Origin: Persicaria tinctoria
Taxonomy: Eukaryota; Streptophyta; Magnoliopsida; Caryophyllales; Polygonaceae
Length of the DNA: 64,000 bases
Direction: 5' to 3'
Assembly: GCA_037127255.1 (NCBI GenBank)
Contig: JBANSL010000008.1
Location: forward strand, 12,469,396-12,533,395
Position numbers and translations under genes: made by a program. Under the pieces are notes generated by a model. It did no database searches. It had not been told where the DNA came from and saw only the letters and a program-made list of their open reading frames with translations. This document shows positions 59,316-64,000 of the stretch, piece by piece (the stretch's first letter is position 1; each line of letters starts with the position of its first letter).

Positions 59316-61423
59316 GGTTCAAAGGACCACATGGTGAATATCAATCTATCCGATGCAAATTCAACTTTTAACATTTTGGCGCAATTATTTGGGGATTTAA
59401 AAACCAAATTAAACCGTAAAATCGTTCAAATTCGAAAAATCTTTAAATTGATTTTCCTTGAATTGGCATGGGAGGTGTTGTCCTCGTCCCCAATTCAACA
59501 TGAAAAACAATGTAGACATTCAATTCAGTGGGAAGATAACGATATGATACATACAATTAAGGGAATCGTCTAATCATCTCGGCCTTGTAAAAATCTTAAC
59601 CTCTATTTCACGTATAGGTTCTTGTTATTTAATGCACAAAATAACAACTCAGCTCGATTTCACATCTTGAATTGTAATTGTAATAGATGTACATGAGCAA
59701 TCTCCCTAAAAAAAAATTAGAAACTATGTGGGCTACATACACAATTACCCAAATAATAACATGAATTGACCTATTTTTTATTGTTTCTTCCTTTTTCGTT
59801 GTTGGTGTTGATAGAATCGAAATCAGATTTGATGAGACACCAGAGAGTTGACGATGTGCTAGCAAATCCAGCATGTACATCTCTCAAATTTACTTGTGAG
59901 ATAGAGCATACACAAGCGGCCTTGCGAGAGATGTCTTAGGTGAGGGATACGGAAGAAAGCAACAACGCAAAGACTCTGGTGAAGCTACATCTGACTTGTA
60001 CTCTTTCATTGCAACTATTATGCTAATGTACTCCGAAACCACCATCGCTCCACCTCCGAACAGAGAAATAGGAATTATCTAGACAAAGAGACAAGCATCT
60101 GAGGCAAAAACCACCAAAACCAAATAATCAATATCAATAGGTTTGTGAGGACGGAAACGTACTAAATTGATGAATTGGAAAGAAAGAGAGAGGGTAAAGA
60201 TACTTTGATGTTGGTCGTTATCGGCGACCTCGAAGTTGGCTCTGAGCATGTTAGGGAGGAGATGATTCCGCCGAGCTCCGATGAATATGGTATTGATCTT
60301 TGATCGACGACATCTATTGTTCACCAATAAGAAGTGGGGGTGAATTATCCAACACCATAAGATTTTTTATTATAAAAAAGTAGAGAACGGGGAGGATGTC
60401 AAATATTCACTGTTTAATGGAGAACGGGGAGGGTAAAAGATAACGGGGAGAGATGATCGACAAAACACATTAGGGTTTAAGTAAACTAACCTTTTCATCT
60501 TGTTTTGTTGTTGTGCAATGACTACTAACCTTTTCATCTAGCATAACAATATTTAGATAATCACCTTCGAAGTCATTCTTTGAACTTGTACTTCTCCAAA
60601 TTAATGTGAATAACATGGACCCGAATTTTGTAGTGTCCTCTTGCCTTTAGATCATCTAATAAAGTAAAACTAACTTGAGAAAAAAATTATTTTTAGAATC
60701 GATTATAAAGCAATAACAAAAACCGTAAAAGTTTAAAATATAATTGTGATCGAGTAACATTTTATCAATGAATTCGAGTACCTGCAAAAATTAAAAATTA
60801 CAAAAACATGGTTAGAACTTGATAGAAAGGTAATGAAATGAATAGAGTAGAGTTTTTTAAGAAATGCCTGAAATGAAAAGGCGACTCGCCAATTATTATC
60901 AAACGTCTAATGATTGTCGGGGGTATGAAATTAATGATTTAAATAGAAGTGGAAAATGTTTAAAGATAAATAAGATAATTAAAATAATTAGTAAAGATAA
61001 TTATTAAGGATACAATTCCGTTAATATCTAAACAAACCAACAACAAAATCGAGATTTTATCAACCTCTTTCGTATTTATAGGGTTATAAGAAAATTTCAA
61101 AAATTCGAGAAAACGACATATAATTTTTTTTAGCAAAGTATATCGAAATAATTTTTTTTAAACCTACGCCATATCCCTTTTTTTTAGCAAAGCATATCCA
61201 AACAAACTTTTTTTTAACCTACGCCATATCCTCTTTTTTTTTTATAGCAAATATGCATATCCTAAAACTTTTTTAATAGATACAAAATTAATGAATTAAT
61301 AGATTAAAAATCCAAACAACTAAGATATGTTAGTTATATGTATATATTTTAGTAATTGAATTTATATATTGTTATAATTAATTAATTATTAATTTTAAAT
61401 TTAAAAATAAAATTCCTACATTA
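59316..61423. other. Helitron H1 interior, unrecognised
   Basis: It holds an 80-codon plus-strand frame (59331-59573) and an 82-codon minus-strand frame (60079-60327, with NTIFIGARRNHLLPNMLRA). I recognise neither family. These might be captured host fragments, as Helitrons often carry, but nothing supports a function. Confidence 0.4.
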
Positions 61424-61478
61424 AAGGAGAAGCCGCCACATGTCGTAGGCGACTTCTCCTTTAGTATTATAATATAGA

Positions 61479-61884
61479 TTAGTAAATAAATTTGATTAAA
61501 CCCAATAGTTATATTAGATTAAATTCAATGTTTTGAATAAAGCCCAATAGTTAGTAAAATTAAAGAAAAAAAGAATTAAAGAAAAATGAATAAAAAAGGA
61601 GAATTAAAGAAAATAAAAAAAATGAAAAAAAATAATAATGATTAGTCAAGACTCCTAAAATGTCTCTAAGAATGACACGTCATCCTAAACTCTTCTAAAT
61701 TAAGAGTTTATATAGATAGTTAGTAAAATTAAAGAAAAAAAGAATTAAAGAAAAATGAATAAAAAAGGAGAATTAAAGAAAATAAAAAAAATGAAAAAAA
61801 TAATAATGATTAGTTAAGACTCCTAAAATGTCTCTAAGAATGACACGTCATCCTAAACTCTTCTAAATTAAGAGTTTATATAGA
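61479..61884 (-). repeat. Tandem Helitron 5'-end units U5 and U6
   Basis: U5 61479-61716 and U6 61717-61884 (168 bp). U6 supplies the outer 5' terminus of H3. They differ from U1-U4 by a few shared bases, such as GACACGTCATCC where the others have GACACATCATCC. Confidence 0.88.
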
Positions 61885-61885
61885 T

Positions 61886-62446
61886 GTTCTTACTATTTAT
61901 ATTTTTTAATTATTTTAATTTCACTCGTATTATAAAATATTAAATATTTTCCATATCAGTTACTTTTACTAAAAAAAAGTATTCAATATTATTTCGAATT
62001 TTTGGTACATGCCCCTAAAATGATCGGCACGGGTCTACCGATATAAAGCGGGTATTAAAGAGCAACAACTTTTGGCACATTAGTAGCATATTTTCAGCGA
62101 TTAGTGATGACAATTTTACCCACATCCGATTTAAGTCTTTCTCCCATAAATATATTTCAGGTATTTTTCAAGTAATGGTTTCTCATATGATTTTTTTTTT
62201 ATCATCGTTTCTCATATGATTTAAAAGCAAATAAAATGTCATTGTTAATAGTGTTTTACAAGGATTAAAAAATTATGGACTGAAATAAAACATAAAATAA
62301 AGTCATGGACAATACCAAATCACCAAAATCCATATATTTCCAATTCCCGTTAATTAGTAGCTTAGTACTATTCCAATCAAAATCTTTAAAAAAAATATCT
62401 TTTTCATTAATTAATAAGCCGTGTAGTCCATTTCGCTCAAATATTA
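61886..62446. other. AT-rich spacer
   Basis: Contains the second copy of the 41441-41500 repeat (62059-62130) and a foldback ATCGG...CCGAT (62022-62041). No gene. Confidence 0.5.
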
Positions 62447-62461
62447 GTTCACGCATTTAGA
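62447..62461. repeat. Target-site duplication, left copy (15 bp)
   Basis: GTTCACGCATTTAGA, repeated at 63357-63371 directly after the poly(A) tail of the element between them. Confidence 0.92.
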
Positions 62462-63356
62462 GAGAGAGGGGGCTCCTCCCTCTCTCTAGATTTTTTGCCA
62501 ACAAAAAATGAGAAACCAATTGTGGGAAATCCTTCCTAACTACCCCTAATCTCAATCCCTCTTCAAAAATCAAACCTCCTTGGCCAAATCAGCCTCACCA
62601 ATGGCAATTCCTCAATTGTGAACCCCTCTTCTTCGATTCGTCCTCCAATGGTGTTTTCATGCGGGTTGCAGATTGGGTCCTTGGCGTGTGCGCTTCTTCC
62701 CAATCTCTTCTCTCTCCTCGCCGAGTCTGCCTCCTTGCGGTTCCGTCTGGGTTTGTTGTCTTCTCTTCTTCTCCGGTTGCCAATGATCCACCGTCCATGT
62801 GCTCGGTGGTTTCGTTGGCTGCTGGTCGGCGGAGGAGAATCTTGGCATGGGCCCGACTTCATTCCTTTGGCCCCAAGGCTTTGCCTTGGGCCCTAAGCGG
62901 CCCGTTTTGGGTATTTTTATAAGAATTAAAAAAAAAGGTGAAAACTGATTTGGCTAGGTTTCCCGGGTTGCTTGCGGTGTGGTTGTGGCTTTTGGGCTAG
63001 CGGCTTTTGAGTGGTGTTCTTCTCCTTTGTCGACGCGCGAGAGGTCGTAGACGTGATCGAAACCGGAAGGCTCGTTGATATCCGGGTCCAAATATGAGGT
63101 TTCCACTTAGTTCCCCAGGGATTCCCTGCGTGCCTCTACCAACCGACAGATGAGTTGTCGCACACTGCTTCCGTTCCTTCATCGATAGTACTAGTCGGAG
63201 TTTGTAACTACACTCATGTAATTTGGTCATTATGTTGTGTTGTTTTATGTTTGCTCTAGCTTGTATTGACGGGTTATCAGTCGCCGATTTTTTCGGCCTC
63301 TCGATCCACTGGGCTTGTCCGGGGTGTCGAATTTTTACCTAATAAAAAAAAAAAAA
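62462..63356 (+). mobile_element. Poly(A)-tailed retroposon of 895 bp with full target duplication
   Basis: Bounded by a 15-bp duplication and ending in 13 A, the hallmark of target-primed reverse transcription. Hairpins: AGAGAGAGGG with CCCTCTCTCT at the very 5' end (62461-62487); a GGCCCC/GGGCCC stem with loop TTT (62865-62897); GCCGA and TCGGC around a T5 loop (63283-63297), about 50 bases before the tail. No reverse transcriptase or convincing protein frame. It may be a non-autonomous LINE derivative or a large structured SINE. The first 1.28 kb of the window looks like a diverged relative. Confidence 0.8.
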
Positions 63357-63371
63357 GTTCACGCATTTAGA
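63357..63371. repeat. Target-site duplication, right copy (15 bp)
   Basis: Identical to 62447-62461. Confidence 0.92.
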
Positions 63372-64000
63372 TACTGAGAAACGTACGTGATTAATTTTTA
63401 TTCACATATTAATGATGATACATTAACCGGTTTTATAACCTAAAACATTTCGGTTTGAGAAATTTTTTTAGTCATTTTTAAAATAGATTATAAAATTCAA
63501 CAATAATTTATATATCGATTTTTCTGCTCTTAAGAAAACAGGTTAGACAAATCGATCACATGGATATATTAATAGCTACTTGCATTATTCATTTAGCACA
63601 CATGTTCTTCTTGCATACATTACTACTCAAAAGAAAAGCTATCGATCTCTACGAATACTTGACCTATCTCCTTTTCTTACATTTTCTATAGACGTTTCAC
63701 AACATTAACCAGTGATCATCCACACACACACATATATATCGATCGATCTACTCCGATTTCAAGTGATGTTATGTTCGATCTTCTACATCGCATTGGCTGA
63801 TCTAATGCGACACGGGATTGCAATGGTCATGTCTTCAATTTGAATACAATAACTTTTTTTTTTTCCTATTTGAATAAGTGTGTGGTCAAAATGTCAAGAT
63901 CATAAATGTTGAACAATAATGGCTATCAAGGCATATATGGTAAATAATGATATGCATTATTTATATATTTTTTCTCTCATTGTAGCATTATATACATGTC
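63372..64000. other. AT-rich right edge, nothing recognised
   Basis: No coding gene. A short CA/TA simple repeat (about 63721-63738) precedes ATCGATCGATC. Confidence 0.5.

Larger units (their letters stand above)
46221..61478 (-). mobile_element. Non-autonomous Helitron H1, split by LTR element 2
   Basis: On the minus strand it begins TCTATATTATAATACTAAAG (61478) and ends with hairpin CCGCAC, AATA, GTGTGG (one G-T pair) and then GTACTAAACTAG (46221), between A (46220) and T (61479). Joined flanks read TATAGATAATTAGTAAATAA; the uninterrupted site at 45823 reads TATAGATAGTTAGTAAATAA, one base different. Without the LTR element and its duplication it is about 3.7 kb. A 5'-end-like foldback occurs twice, near 46932-46975 and 61424-61463, so a shorter 776-bp alternative (46221-46996) is possible. 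Contents 59316-61420 are unrecognised. Confidence 0.7.
41977..61884 (-). mobile_element. Non-autonomous Helitron H3, host of the nest
   Basis: On the minus strand it starts TCTATATAAACTCTTAATTT (right end, 61884). It ends with the palindromic hairpin CGCGCCATGGCGCG and then GGAATCGTACTAG (left end, 41977), flanked by A (41976) and T (61885). TC start, 3' hairpin, CTAG end and an A/T target are the Helitron signature. Its own sequence is only about 1.47 kb, much of it six tandem copies of the 5' end. The rest is two younger Helitrons, one containing an LTR element. No Rep/helicase is encoded. Confidence 0.75.

Noticed and set aside
59331..59573. 80-codon plus-strand frame next to element 2
   Set aside because: Before the LTR insertion it would have extended slightly upstream, but no domain is recognisable and stops bound it.
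60079..60327. 82-codon minus-strand frame
   Set aside because: No recognised family, no clear splice or promoter context; left as unrecognised Helitron content.

Overview
The window is plant nuclear DNA, most likely from a core eudicot. The signs are spliced MIKC MADS-box, B-box and kinesin-7 genes with GT-AG introns, a nuclear tRNA-Glu(CTC), very AT-rich intergenic DNA, and plant-type transposons of nearly every class. The AP3-type gene and the general style would fit an asterid, but that is only an impression. Nothing bacterial, organellar or CRISPR-like was seen.

Gene-bearing part (about 6.9-26.9 kb): a seven-exon B-class floral MADS gene (euAP3/DEF type, 7352-8930); two tandem double B-box genes of the BBX20/21/22 type on the same strand (14126-15170 and 17662-18636), the second diverged in its C-terminus; a secreted glycine-rich, cysteine-rich protein on the minus strand (18992-19489); a tRNA-Glu (21267-21339, minus); and a 13-exon kinesin-7 gene with a C-terminal DUF3490 domain (22413-26875) whose large exon 11 carries an apparent frameshift. 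These genes share no obvious pathway; the two BBX genes are the only related pair.

Transposon-rich left part (1-6.9 kb) and 26.9-30.4 kb: PIF/Harbinger-type elements with TTA or TAA target duplications, a MULE-like element and a long inverted repeat. Several carry pieces of ordinary host genes (an LRR protein, a GH9 endoglucanase exon, a PB1-domain protein, a DUF506 protein), so the region is a small collection of Pack-type elements. A Stowaway MITE, a decayed Ty1/copia fragment and short retroposons lie between them.

Right part (30.4-64 kb): almost entirely transposon. One large non-coding LTR element (LARD-like, 30430-41430, target duplication ATTCT) is followed by a nest. A non-autonomous Helitron (41977-61884, minus) has six tandem copies of its own 5' end. 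Two further Helitrons are inserted into those copies, and the second of them holds another LARD of the same family (47772-59310, target duplication GCGCG) whose two LTRs look identical. The uninterrupted copies of the tandem unit act as built-in empty sites that fix the Helitron borders. A 0.9-kb poly(A)-tailed retroposon with a 15-bp target duplication and three hairpins lies at 62462-63356, and a diverged relative occupies the first 1.28 kb of the window.
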